Shown: positions 12,780-26,100 of the stretch, in pieces
How the letters are laid out: the number at the start of each line of letters is the position of its first letter
Numbering within the stretch: the stretch's first letter is position 1
From: Osmia lignaria lignaria
Lineage: Eukaryota; Arthropoda; Insecta; Hymenoptera; Megachilidae
Length of the DNA: 64,000 nt
Direction: 5' to 3'
Assembly: GCF_051020975.1 (NCBI RefSeq)
Contig: NW_027478160.1
Span: 19,676,001-19,740,000 of the forward strand
Position numbers and translations under genes: made by a program
The notes under the pieces: model-generated
What the model saw: the letters and a program-made list of their open reading frames with translations, nothing else
The model's database searches: none
What the model was told of the DNA's origin: nothing

Positions 12780-12841
12780 GGCCCCTTCCCTTGAGATAAA
12801 TCTGCAAATATCTCGGAAACGAAGCGAGCTATGGCAAAATC
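12780..12841. repeat. Intra-monomer module, copy 2
   Basis: This is the second, longer copy of the internal module, starting ggccccttcccttgagataa. It differs from copy 1 by an extra segment containing aaatatctcggaaacg between ctgca and gcgagct. That extra segment holds one of the monomer's AAATATCTCG boxes. Copy 2 sits directly after the purine tract and an earlier atatctcgaaatatg box. Confidence 0.7.
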
Positions 12842-12849
12842 TTAAGAGA

Positions 12850-12901
12850 CCTTTTTTGTAGAGAATTAAGTTTCCTACTTTTTATGTTCTATGATATTTT
12901 T
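12850..12901. other. T-tract-rich end of the monomer
   Basis: The last 52 bases hold three T runs of five or six bases plus a TTT (ccttttttg, gtttcc, acttttta, gatatttttt). This gives a strongly asymmetric A/T composition just before TGATCA. T runs at these spacings could favour DNA bending, but the spacing is not a clean multiple of one helical turn, so this is only a suggestion. The segment includes the second best subtype marker, 'taagtttcctactttt' (A) against 'tatgtttcctacaatt' (B). Confidence 0.6.
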
Positions 12902-15077
12902 TGATCAGATGCGTAGTTCTCGAGATATATCAAGATATTTAAAAGTTCCGAAGCCGCACCAACATAATAGAGATACAGAAACACCGTGGCCCCTTTCTTT
13001 GAGATAACTCTGCACTATTGCGAGCTGCAAATGCCACTTCCAGGTTAGCTGTGCAGAAGAAGAACAACAAGAAGAAGAAATATCTCGAAATATGTCCGTC
13101 AGGCCCCTTCCCTTGAGATATATCTGCAAATATCTCGGAAACGAAGCGAGCTATCGCAAAATGTTAAGAGAACTTTTTTGTAGAGAATTATGTTTCCTAC
13201 AATTTATGTTCTATGATATTTTTTGATCAGAAGCGTAGTTTTCGAGATATATCGAGATATTTAAAAGTTCCGAAGCCGCACCAACATAATAGAGATACAG
13301 AAACACCGTGGCCCCTTTCTTTGAGATAACTCTGCACTAGTGCGAGCCGCAAATGCCACTTCCAGCTTAGCTGTGCAGAAGAAGAACAACAAGAAGAAGA
13401 AATATCTCGAAATATGTCCGTTAGGCCCCTTCCCTTGAGATAAACCTGCAAATATCTCGGAAACGAAGCGAGCTATGGCAAAATGTTAAGAGACCTTTTT
13501 TGTAGAGAATTAAGTTTCCTACTTTTTATGTTCTATGATATTTTTTGATCAGATGCGTAGTTCTCGAGATATATCAAGATATTTAAAAGTTCCGAAGCCG
13601 CACCAACATAATAGAGATACAGAAACACCGTGGCCCCTTTCTTTGAGATAACTCTGCACTATTGGGAGCTGCAAATGCCACTTCCAGCTTAGCTGTGCAG
13701 AAGAAGAACAACAAGAAGAAGAAATATCTCGAAATATGTCCGTCAGGCCCCTTCCCTTGAGATAAATCTGCAAATATCTCGGAAACGAAGAGAGCTATGG
13801 CAAAATGTTAAGAGACCTTTTTTCTAGAGAATTAAGTTTCCTACAATTTATGTTCTATGATATTTTTTGATCAGAAGCGTAGTTTTCGAGATATATCGAG
13901 ATATTTAAAAGTTCCGAAGCCGCACCAACATAATAGAGATATAGAAACACCGTGGCCCCTTTCTTTGAGATAACTTTGCACTATTGCGAGCTGTAAATGC
14001 CACTTTCAGCTTAGCTGTGCAGAAGAAGAACAACAAGAAGAAGAAATATCTCGAAATATGTCCGTCAGGCCCCTTCCCTTGAGATATATCTGCAAATATC
14101 TCGGAAACGAAGCGAGCTATGGCAAAATGTTAAGAGACCTTTTTTGTAGAGAATTATGTTTCCTACAATTTATGTTCTATGATATTTTTTAATCAGAAGC
14201 GCAGTTTTCGAGATATATCGAGATATTTAAAAGTTCCGAAGCCGCACCAACATAATAGAGATACAGAAACACCGTGGCCCCTTTCTTTGAGATAACTCTG
14301 CACTAGTGCGAGCCGCAAATGCCACTTCCAGCTTAGCTGTGCAGAAGAAGAACAACAAGAAGAAGAAATATCTCGAAATATGTCCGTCATGCCCCTTCCC
14401 TTGAGATAAATCTGCAAATATCTCGGAAACGAAGCGAGCTATGGCAAAATGTTAAGAGACCTTTTTTGTAGAGAATTAAGTTTCCTGCTTTTTATGTTCT
14501 ATGATATTTTTTGATCAGATGCGTAGTTCTCGAGATATATCAAGATATTTAAAAGTTCCGAAGCCGCACCAACATAATAGAGATACAGAAACACCGTGGC
14601 CCCTTTCTTTGAGATAACTCTGCACTATTGGGAGCTGCAAATGCCACTTCCAGCTTAGCTGTGCAGAAGAAGAACAACAAGAAGAAGAAATATCTCGAAA
14701 TATGTCCGTCAGGCCCCTTCCCTTGAGATAAATCTGCAAATATCTCGGAAACGAAGAGAGCTATGGCAAAATGTTAAGAGACCTTTTTTGTAGAGAATTA
14801 TGTTTCCTACAATTTATGTTCTATGATATTTTTTGATCAGAAGCGTAGTTTTCGAGATATATCGAGATATTTAAAAGTTCCGAAGCCGCACCAACATAAT
14901 AGAGATACAGAAACACCGTGGCCCCTTTCTTTGAGATAACTCTGCACTAGTGCGAGCCGCAAATGCCACTTCCAGATTAGCTGTGCAGAAGAAGAACAAC
15001 AAGAAGAAGAAATATCTCGAAATATGTCCGTCATGCCCCTTCCCTTGAGATAAATCTGCAAATATCTCGGAAACGAA

Positions 15078-16460
15078 ACGAGCTATGGCAAAATGTTAAG
15101 AGACCTTTTTTGTAGAGAATTAAGTTTCCTACTTTTTATGTTCTATGATAATTTTTGATCAGATGCGTAGTTCTCGAGATATATCAAGATATTTAAAAGT
15201 TCCGAAGCCGCACCAACATAATAGAGATACAGAAACACCGTAGCCCCTTTCTTTGAGATAACGCTGCACTAGTGCGAGCCGCAAATGCCACTTCCAGGTT
15301 AGCTGTGCAGAAGAAGAACAACAAGAAGAAGAAATATCTCGAAATATGTCCGTCAGGCCCCTTCCCTTGAGATATATCTGCAAATATCTCGGAAACGAAG
15401 CGAGCTATGGCAAAATGTTAAGAGAACTTTTTTGTAGAGAATTATGTTTCCTACAATTTATGTTCTATGATATTTTTTGATCAGAAGCGTAGTTTTCGAG
15501 ATACATCGAGATATTTAAAAGTTCCGAAGCCGCACCAACATAATAGAGATACAGAAACACCGTGGCCCCTTTCTTTGAGATAACTCTGCACTAGTGCGAG
15601 CCGCAAATGCCACTTCCAGCTTAGCTGTGCAGAAGAAGAACAACAAGAAGAAGAAATATCTCGAAATATGTCCGTTAGGCCCCTTCCCTTGAGAGAAACC
15701 TGCAAATATCTCGGAAACGAAGCGAGCTATGGCAAAATGTTAAGAGACCTTTTTTGTAGCGAATTAAGTTTCCTACTTTTTATGTTCTATGATATTTTTT
15801 GATCAGATGCGTAGTTCTCGAGATATATCAAGATATTTAAAAGTTCCGAAGCCGCACCAACATAATAGAGATACAGAAACACCGTGGCCCCTTTCTTTGA
15901 GATAACTCTGCACTATTGCGAGCTGCAAATGCCACTTCCAGGTTAGGTGTGCAGAAGAAGAACAACAAGAAGAAGAAATATCTCGAAATATGTCCGTCAG
16001 GCCCCTTCCCTTGAGATATATCTGCAAATATCTCGGAAACGAAGCGAGCTATGGCAAAATGTTAAGAGACCTTTTTTGTAGAGAATTATGTTTCCTACAA
16101 TTCATGTTCTATGATATTTTTTGATCAGAAGCGTAGTTTTCGAGATATATCGAGGTATTTAAAAGTTCCGAAGCCGCACCAACATAATAGAGATACAGAA
16201 ACACCGTGGCCCCTTTCTTTGAGATAACTCTGCACTAGTGCGAGCCGCAAATGCCACTTCCAGCTTAGCTGTGCAGAAGAAGAACAACAAGAAGAAGAAA
16301 TATCTCGAAATATGTCCGTCATGCCCTTTCCCTTGAGATAAATCTGCAAATATCTCGGAAACGAAGCGAGCTATGGCAAAATGTTAAGAGACCTTTTTTG
16401 TAGAGAATTAAGTTTCCTACTTTTTATGTTCTATGATATTTTTTGATCAGATGCGTAGTT
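15078..16460. repeat. Nested 6-monomer duplication, copy 1 (offset 1,932 bp)
   Basis: This stretch matches about 17,010-18,392. Both carry 'gataatttttg', 'accgtagcccc', 'gatacatcgag', 'ggttaggtgtg' and 'acaattcatg' in the same order. The two differ at several sites (gagagaaacc, gaggtattt, tgcccttt), so this event is older than the 24-monomer duplication that carries both copies into 22.8-26.1 kb. Confidence 0.85.
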
Positions 16461-17009
16461 CTCGAGATATATCAAGATATTTAAAAGTTCCGAAGCCGCA
16501 CCAACATAATAGAGATGCAGAAACACCGTGGCCCCTTTCTTTGAGATAACTCTGCACTATTGCGAGCTGCAAATGCCACTTCCAGCTTAGCTGTGCAGAA
16601 GAAGAACAACAAGAAGGAGAAATATCTCGAAATATGTCCGTCAGGCCCCTTCCCTTGAGATAAATCTGCAAATATCTCGGAAACGAAGAGAGCTATGGCA
16701 AAATGTTAAGAGACCTTTTTTGTAGAGAATTATGTTTCCTACAATTTATGTTCTATGATATTTTTTGATCAGAAGCGTAGTTTTCGAGATATATCGAGAT
16801 ATTTAAAAGTTCCGAAGCCGCACCAACATAATAGAGATACAGAAACACCGTGGCCCCTTTCTTTGAGATAACTCTGCACTAGTGCGAGCCGCAAATGCCA
16901 CTTCCAGCTTAGCTGTGCAGAAGAAGAACAACAAGAAGAAGAAATATCTCGAAATATGTCCGTCATGCCCCTTCCCTTGAGATAAATCTGCAAATATCTC
17001 GGAAACGAA

Positions 17010-18392
17010 GCGAGCTATGGCAAAATGTTAAGAGACCTTTTTTGTAGAGAATTAAGTTTCCTACTTTTTATGTTCTATGATAATTTTTGATCAGATGCGT
17101 AGTTCTCGAGATATATCAAGATATTTAAAAGTTCCGAAGCCGCACCAACATAATAGAGATACAGAAACACCGTAGCCCCTTTCTTTGAGATAACGCTGCA
17201 CTAGTGCGAGCCGCAAATGCCACTTCCAGGTTAGCTGTGCAGAAGAAGAACAACAAGAAGAAGAAATATCTCGAAATATGTCCGTCAGGCCCCTTCCCTT
17301 GAGATATATCTGCAAATATCTCGGAAACGAAGCGAGCTATGGCAAAATGTTAAGAGAACTTTTTTGTAGAGAATTATGTTTCCTACAATTTATGTTCTAT
17401 GATATTTTTTGATCAGAAGCGTAGTTTTCGAGATACATCGAGATATTTAAAAGTTCCGAAGCCGCACCAACATAATAGAGATACAGAAACACCGTGGCCC
17501 CTTTCTTTGAGATAACTCTGCACTAGTGCGAGCCGCAAATGCCACTTCCAGCTTAGCTGTGCAGAAGAAGAACAACAAGAAGAAGAAATATCACGAAATA
17601 TGTCCGTTAGGCCCCTTCCCTTGAGATAAACCTGCAAATATCTCGGAAACGAAGCGAGCTATGGCAAAATGTTAAGAGACCTTTTTTGTAGCCAATTATG
17701 TTTCCTACTTTTTATGTTCTATGATATTTTTTGATCAGATGCGTAGTTCTCGAGATATATCAAGATATTTAAAAGTTCCGAAGCCGCACCAACATAATAG
17801 AGATACAGAAACACCGTGGCCCCTTTCTTTGAGATAACTCTGCACTATTGCGAGCTGCAAATGCCACTTCCAGGTTAGGTGTGCAGAAGAAGAACAACAA
17901 GAAGAAGAAATATCTCGAAATATGTCCGTCAGGCCCCTTCCCTTGAGATATATCTGCAAATATCTCGGAAACGAAGCGAGCTATGGCAAAATGTTAAGAG
18001 ACCTTTTTTGTAGAGAATTATGTTTCCTACAATTCATGTTCTATGATATTTTTTGATCAGAAGCGTAGTTTTCGAGATATATCGAGATATTTAAAAGTTC
18101 CGAAGCCGCACCAACATAATAGAGATACAGAAACACCGTGGCCCCTTTCTTTGAGATAACTCTGCACTAGTGCGAGCCGCAAATGCCACTTCCAGCTTAG
18201 CTGTGCAGAAGAAGAACAACAAGAAGAAGAAATATCTCGAAATATGTCCGTCATGCCCCTTCCCTTGAGATAAATCTGCAAATATCTCGGAAACGAAGCG
18301 AGCTATGGCAAAATGTTAAGAGACCTTTTTTGTAGAGAATTAAGTTTCCTACTTTTTATGTTCTATGATAATTTTTGATCAGATGCGTAGTT
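17010..18392. repeat. Nested 6-monomer duplication, copy 2
   Basis: Partner of 15078-16460. Its private variants 'atatcacg' (17,589) and 'gccaattatg' (17,691) are themselves copied into the second 24-monomer block at 25,317 and 25,419. This fixes the order of events: the 6-monomer duplication came first and the 24-monomer duplication followed. Confidence 0.85.
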
Positions 18393-20194
18393 CTCGAGAT
18401 ATATCAAGATATTTAAAAGTTCCGAAGCCGCACCAACATAATAGAGATACAGAAACACCGTAGCCCCTTTCTTTGAGATAACGCTGCACTAGTGCGAGCC
18501 GCAAATGCCACTTCCAGCTTAGCTGTGCAGAAGAAGAACAACAAGAAGAAGAAATATCTCGAAATATGTCCGTCAGGCCCCTTCCCTTGAGATAAATCTG
18601 CAAATATCTCGGAAACGAAGCGAGCTATGGCAAAATGTTAAGAGACCTTTTTTGTAGAGAATTAAGTTTCCTACTTTTTATGTTCTATGATATTTTTTGA
18701 TCAGATGCGTAGTTCTCGAGATATATCAAGATATTTAAAAGTTCCGAAGCCGCACCAACATAATAGAGATACAGAAACACCGTGGCCCCCTTCTTTGAGA
18801 TAACTCTGCACTATTGCGAGCTGCAAATGCCACTTCCAGCTTAGCTGTGCAGAAGAAGAACAACAAGAAGAAGAAATATCTCGAAATATGTCCGTCAGGC
18901 CCCTTCCCTTGAGATAAATCTGCAAATATCTCGGAAACGAAGCGAGCTATGGCAAAATGTTAAGAGACCGTTTTTGTAGAGAATTAAGTTTCCTACTTTT
19001 TATGTTCTATGATATTTTTTGATCAGATGCGTAGTTCTCGAGATATATCAAGATATTTAAAAGTTCCGAAGCCGCACCAACATAATAGAGATACAGAAAC
19101 ACCGTGGCCCCTTTCTTTGAGATAACTCTGCACTATTGCGAGCTGCAAATGCCGCTTCCAGGTTAGGTGTGCAGAAGAAGAACAACAAGAAGAAGAAATA
19201 TCTCGAAATATGTCCGTCAGGCCCCTTCCCTTGAGATATATCTGCAAATATCTCGGAAACGAAGCGAGCTATGGCAAAATGTTAAGAGACCTTTTTTGTA
19301 GAGAATTATGTTTCCTACAATTCATGTTCTATGATATTTTTTGATCAGAAGCGTAGTTTTCGAGATATATCGAGATATTTAAAAGTTCCGAAGCCGCACC
19401 AACATAATAGAGATACAGAAACACCGTGGCCCCTTTCTTTGAGATAACTCTGCACTAGTGCGAGCCGCAAATGCCACTTCCAGCTTAGCTGTGCAGAAGA
19501 AGAACAACAAGAAGAAGAAATATCTCGAAATATGTCCGTCATGCCCCTTCCCTTGAGATAAATCTGCAAATATCTCGGAAACGAAGCGAGCTATGGCAAA
19601 ATGTTAAGAGACCTTTTTTGTAGAGAATTAAGTTTCCTACTTTTTATGTTCTATGATATTTTTTGATCAGATGCGTAGTTCTCGAGATATATCAAGATAT
19701 TTAAAAGTTCCGAAGCCGCACCAACATAATAGAGATGCAGAAACACCGTGGCCCCTTTCTTTGAGATAACTCCGCACTATTGCGAGCTGCAAATGCCACT
19801 TCCAGCTTAGCTGTGCAGAGGAAGAACAACAAGAAGAAGAAATATCTCGAAATATGTCCGTCAGGCCCCTTCCCTTGAGATAAATCTGTAAATATCTCGG
19901 AAACGAAGAGAGCTATGGCAAAATGTTAAGAGACCTTTTTTGTAGAGAATTATGTTTCCTACAATTTATGTTCTATGATATTTTTTGATCAGAAGCGTAG
20001 TTTTCGAGATATATCGAGATATTTAAAAGTTCCGAAGCCGCACCAACATAATAGAGATACAGAAACACCGTGGCCCCTTTCTTTGAGATAACTCTGCACT
20101 AGTGCGAGCCGCAAATGCCACTTCCAGCTTAGCTGTGCAGAAGAAGAACAACAAGAAGAAGAAATATCTCGAAATATGTCCGTCATGCCCCTTC

Positions 20195-23100
20195 CCTTGA
20201 GATAAATCTGCAAATATCTCGGAAACGAAGCGAGCTATGGCAAAATGTTAAGAGACCTTTTTTGTAGAGAATTAAGTTTCCTACTTTTTATGTTCTATGA
20301 TATTTTTTGATCAGATGCGTAGTTCTCGAGATATATCAAGATATTTAAAAGTTCCGAAGCCGCACCAACATAATAGAGATACAGAAACACCGTGGCCCCT
20401 TTCTTTGAGATAACTCTGCACTATTGCGAGCTGCAAATGCCACTTCCAGCTTAGCTGTGCAGAAGAAGAACAACAAGAAGAAGAAATATCTCGAAATATG
20501 TCCGTCAGGCCCCTTCCCTTGAGATAAATCTGCAAATATCTCGGAAACGAAGCGAGCTATGGCAAAATCTTAAGAGACCTTTTTTGTAGAGAATTAAGTT
20601 TCCTACTTTTTATGTTCTATGATATTTTTTGATCAGATGCGTAGTTCTCGAGATATATCAAGATATTTAAAAGTTCCGAAGCCGCACCAACATAATAGAG
20701 ATACAGAAACACCGTGGCCCCTTTCTTTGAGATAACTCTGCACTATTGCGAGCTGCAAATGCCACTTCCAGGTTAGCTGTGCAGAAGAAGAACAACAAGA
20801 AGAAGAAATATCTCGAAATATGTCCGTCAGGCCCCTTCCCTTGAGATATATCTGCAAATATCTCGGAAACGAAGCGAGCTATCGCAAAATGTTAAGAGAA
20901 CTTTTTTGTAGAGAATTATGTTTCCTACAATTTATGTTCTATGATATTTTTTGATCAGAAGCGTAGTTTTCGAGATATATCGAGATATTTAAAAGTTCCG
21001 AAGCCGCACCAACATAATAGAGATACAGAAACACCGTGGCCCCTTTCTTTGAGATAACTCTGCACTAGTGCGAGCCGCAAATGCCACTTCCAGCTTAGCT
21101 GTGCAGAAGAAGAACAACAAGAAGAAGAAATATCTCGAAATATGTCCGTTAGGCCCCTTCCCTTGAGATAAACCTGCAAATATCTCGGAAACGAAGCGAG
21201 CTATGGCAAAATGTTAAGAGACCTTTTTTGTAGAGAATTAAGTTTCCTACTTTTTATGTTCTATGATATTTTTTGATCAGATGCGTAGTTCTCGAGATAT
21301 ATCAAGATATTTAAAAGTTCCGAAGCCGCACCAACATAATAGAGATACAGAAACACCGTGGCCCCTTTCTTTGAGATAACTCTGCACTATTGGGAGCTGC
21401 AAATGCCACTTCCAGCTTAGCTGTGCAGAAGAAGAACAACAAGAAGAAGAAATATCTCGAAATATGTCCGTCAGGCCCCTTCCCTTGAGATAAATCTGCA
21501 AATATCTCGGAAACGAAGAGAGCTATGGCAAAATGTTAAGAGACCTTTTTTCTAGAGAATTAAGTTTCCTACAATTTATGTTCTATGATATTTTTTGATC
21601 AGAAGCGTAGTTTTCGAGATATATCGAGATATTTAAAAGTTCCGAAGCCGCACCAACATAATAGAGATATAGAAACACCGTGGCCCCTTTCTTTGAGATA
21701 ACTTTGCACTATTGCGAGCTGTAAATGCCACTTTCAGCTTAGCTGTGCAGAAGAAGAACAACAAGAAGAAGAAATATCTCGAAATATGTCCGTCAGGCCC
21801 CTTCCCTTGAGATATATCTGCAAATATCTCGGAAACGAAGCGAGCTATGGCAAAATGTTAAGAGACCTTTTTTGTAGAGAATTATGTTTCCTACAATTTA
21901 TGTTCTATGATATTTTTTAATCAGAAGCGCAGTTTTCGAGATATATCGAGATATTTAAAAGTTCCGAAGCCGCACCAACATAATAGAGATACAGAAACAC
22001 CGTGGCCCCTTTCTTTGAGATAACTCTGCACTAGTGCGAGCCGCAAATGCCACTTCCAGCTTAGCTGTGCAGAAGAAGAACAACAAGAAGAAGAAATATC
22101 TCGAAATATGTCCGTCATGCCCCTTCCCTTGAGATAAATCTGCAAATATCTCGGAAACGAAGCGAGCTATGGCAAAATGTTAAGAGACCTTTTTTGTAGA
22201 GAATTAAGTTTCCTGCTTTTTATGTTCTATGATATTTTTTGATCAGATGCGTAGTTCTCGAGATATATCAAGATATTTAAAAGTTCCGAAGCCGCACCAA
22301 CATAATAGAGATACAGAAACACCGTGGCCCCTTTCTTTGAGATAACTCTGCACTATTGGGAGCTGCAAATGCCACTTCCAGCTTAGCTGTGCAGAAGAAG
22401 AACAACAAGAAGAAGAAATATCTCGAAATATGTCCGTCAGGCCCCTTCCCTTGAGATAAATCTGCAAATATCTCGGAAACGAAGAGAGCTATGGCAAAAT
22501 GTTAAGAGACCTTTTTTGTAGAGAATTATGTTTCCTACAATTTATGTTCTATGATATTTTTTGATCAGAAGCGTAGTTTTCGAGATATATCGAGATATTT
22601 AAAAGTTCCGAAGCCGCACCAACATAATAGAGATACAGAAACACCGTGGCCCCTTTCTTTGAGATAACTCTGCACTAGTGCGAGCCATAAATGCCACTTC
22701 CAGATTAGCTGTGCAGAAGAAGAACAACAAGAAGAAGAAATATCTCGAAATATGTCCGTCATGCCCCTTCCCTTGAGATAAATCTGCAAATATCTCGGAA
22801 ACGAAACGAGCTATGGCAAAATGTTAAGAGACCTTTTTTGTAGAGAATTAAGTTTCCTACTTTTTATGTTCTATGATAATTTTTGATCAGATGCGTAGTT
22901 CTCGAGATATATCAAGATATTTAAAAGTTCCGAAGCCGCACCAACATAATAGAGATACAGAAACACCGTAGCCCCTTTCTTTGAGATAACGCTGCACTAG
23001 TGCGAGCCGCAAATGCCACTTCCAGGTTAGCTGTGCAGAAGAAGAACAACAAGAAGAAGAAATATCTCGAAATATGTCCGTCAGGCCCCTTCCCTTGAGA

Positions 23101-26100
23101 TATATCTGCAAATATCTCGGAAACGAAGCGAGCTATGGCAAAATGTTAAGAGAACTTTTTTGTAGAGAATTATGTTTCCTACAATTTATGTTCTATGATA
23201 TTTTTTGATCAGAAGCGTAGTTTTCGAGATACATCGAGATATTTAAAAGTTCCGAAGCCGCACCAACATAATAGAGATACAGAAACACCGTGGCCCCTTT
23301 CTTTGAGATAACTCTGCACTAGTGCGAGCCGCAAATGCCACTTCCAGCTTAGCTGTGCAGAAGAAGAACAACAAGAAGAAGAAATATCTCGAAATATGTC
23401 CGTTAGGCCCCTTCCCTTGAGAGAAACCTGCAAATATCTCGGAAACGAAGCGAGCTATGGCAAAATGTTAAGAGACCTTTTTTGTAGCGAATTAAGTTTC
23501 CTACTTTTTATGTTCTATGATATTTTTTGATCAGATGCGTAGTTCTCGAGATATATCAAGATATTTAAAAGTTCCGAAGCCGCACCAACATAATAGAGAT
23601 ACAGAAACACCGTGGCCCCTTTCTTTGAGATAACTCTGCACTATTGCGAGCTGCAAATGCCACTTCCAGGTTAGGTGTGCAGAAGAAGAACAACAAGAAG
23701 AAGAAATATCTCGAAATATGTCCGTCAGGCCCCTTCCCTTGAGATATATCTGCAAATATCTCGGAAACGAAGCGAGCTATGGCAAAATGTTAAGAGACCT
23801 TTTTTGTAGAGAATTATGTTTCCTACAATTCATGTTCTATGATATTTTTTGATCAGAAGCGTAGTTTTCGAGATATATCGAGGTATTTAAAAGTTCCGAA
23901 GCCGCACCAACATAATAGAGATACAGAAACACCGTGGCCCCTTTCTTTGAGATAACTCTGCACTAGTGCGAGCCGCAAATGCCACTTCCAGCTTAGCTGT
24001 GCAGAAGAAGAACAACAAGAAGAAGAAATATCTCGAAATATGTCCGTCATGCCCTTTCCCTTGAGATAAATCTGCAAATATCTCGGAAACGAAGCGAGCT
24101 ATGGCAAAATGTTAAGAGACCTTTTTTGTAGAGAATTAAGTTTCCTACTTTTTATGTTCTATGATATTTTTTGATCAGATGCGTAGTTCTCGAGATATAT
24201 CAAGATATTTAAAAGTTCCGAAGCCGCACCAACATAATAGAGATGCAGAAACACCGTGGCCCCTTTCTTTGAGATAACTCTGCACTATTGCGAGCTGCAA
24301 ATGCCACTTCCAGCTTAGCTGTGCAGAAGAAGAACAACAAGAAGGAGAAATATCTCGAAATATGTCCGTCAGGCCCCTTCCCTTGAGATAAATCTGCAAA
24401 TATCTCGGAAACGAAGAGAGCTATGGCAAAATGTTAAGAGACCTTTTTTGTAGAGAATTATGTTTCCTACAATTTATGTTCTATGATATTTTTTGATCAG
24501 AAGCGTAGTTTTCGAGATATATCGAGATATTTAAAAGTTCCGAAGCCGCACCAACATAATAGAGATACAGAAACACCGTGGCCCCTTTCTTTGAGATAAC
24601 TCTGCACTAGTGCGAGCCGCAAATGCCACTTCCAGCTTAGCTGTGCAGAAGAAGAACAACAAGAAGAAGAAATATCTCGAAATATGTCCGTCATGCCCCT
24701 TCCCTTGAGATAAATCTGCAAATATCTCGGAAACGAAGCGAGCTATGGCAAAATGTTAAGAGACCTTTTTTGTAGAGAATTAAGTTTCCTACTTTTTATG
24801 TTCTATGATAATTTTTGATCAGATGCGTAGTTCTCGAGATATATCAAGATATTTAAAAGTTCCGAAGCCGCACCAACATAATAGAGATACAGAAACACCG
24901 TAGCCCCTTTCTTTGAGATAACGCTGCACTAGTGCGAGCCGCAAATGCCACTTCCAGGTTAGCTGTGCAGAAGAAGAACAACAAGAAGAAGAAATATCTC
25001 GAAATATGTCCGTCAGGCCCCTTCCCTTGAGATATATCTGCAAATATCTCGGAAACGAAGCGAGCTATGGCAAAATGTTAAGAGAACTTTTTTGTAGAGA
25101 ATTATGTTTCCTACAATTTATGTTCTATGATATTTTTTGATCAGAAGCGTAGTTTTCGAGATACATCGAGATATTTAAAAGTTCCGAAGCCGCACCAACA
25201 TAATAGAGATACAGAAACACCGTGGCCCCTTTCTTTGAGATAACTCTGCACTAGTGCGAGCCGCAAATGCCACTTCCAGCTTAGCTGTGCAGAAGAAGAA
25301 CAACAAGAAGAAGAAATATCACGAAATATGTCCGTTAGGCCCCTTCCCTTGAGATAAACCTGCAAATATCTCGGAAACGAAGCGAGCTATGGCAAAATGT
25401 TAAGAGACCTTTTTTGTAGCCAATTATGTTTCCTACTTTTTATGTTCTATGATATTTTTTGATCAGATGCGTAGTTCTCGAGATATATCAAGATATTTAA
25501 AAGTTCCGAAGCCGCACCAACATAATAGAGATACAGAAACACCGTGGCCCCTTTCTTTGAGATAACTCTGCACTATTGCGAGCTGCAAATGCCACTTCCA
25601 GGTTAGGTGTGCAGAAGAAGAACAACAAGAAGAAGAAATATCTCGAAATATGTCCGTCAGGCCCCTTCCCTTGAGATATATCTGCAAATATCTCGGAAAC
25701 GAAGCGAGCTATGGCAAAATGTTAAGAGACCTTTTTTGTAGAGAATTATGTTTCCTAGAATTCATGTTCTATGATATTTTTTGATCAGAAGCGTAGTTTT
25801 CGAGATATATCGAGATATTTAAAAGTTCCGAAGCCGCACCAACATAATAGAGATACAGAAACACCGTGGCCCCTTTCTTTGAGATAACTCTGCACTAGTG
25901 CGAGCCGCAAATGCCACTTCCAGCTTAGCTGTGCAGAAGAAGAACAACAAGAAGAAGAAATATCTCGAAATATGTCCGTCATGCCCCTTCCCTTGAGATA
26001 AATCTGCAAATATCTCGGAAACGAAGCGAGCTATGGCAAAATGTTAAGAGACCTTTTTTGTAGAGAATTAAGTTTCCTACTTTTTATGTTCTATGATAAT

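Larger units (their letters stand above)
12580..12901. repeat. Representative consensus-like type A monomer
   Basis: This complete 322-bp unit is close to the majority sequence and is used as the reference for internal structure. It carries the type A front (gatgcgtagttctcgag, then atatatcaagatattt), the actattgcgagctgc middle and gtcaggcc. Its one obvious deviation is 'aaaatctta' where most monomers have 'aaaatgtta'. The same variant recurs in the monomer 7,728 bp downstream, as expected from the 24-monomer duplication that begins just upstream. Confidence 0.9.
12467..20194. repeat. 24-monomer block, copy 1 (7,728 bp)
   Basis: Every rare marker in this block reappears exactly 7,728 bp later. 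Markers include 'aaaatcttaag' (12,837), 'ctatcgcaaa' with 'agagaactt' (13,151), 'tttttctagag' (13,821), 'gatatagaaac' (13,940), 'gtagcgaatt' (15,757), 'gaggtattt' (16,153), 'aagaaggag' (16,612) and 'gccaattatg' (17,691). The match begins after a mismatch at 12466 (t against c at 20194). I noticed four substitutions between copies: 14959, 14960, 18030 and 19314. A base-by-base comparison was not exhaustive. Confidence 0.95.

Noticed and set aside
12580..12901. CENP-B box-like motif
   Set aside because: I searched by eye for TTCG followed at the right spacing by A and CGGG on both strands and found no convincing match. CGG occurs only in 'ctcggaaac' and 'ccgcacc' contexts.
12850..12901. Transposon ends or target-site duplications within the monomer
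   Set aside because: The array has no insertion boundaries, no terminal inverted repeats of useful length and no element-encoded protein in the window.
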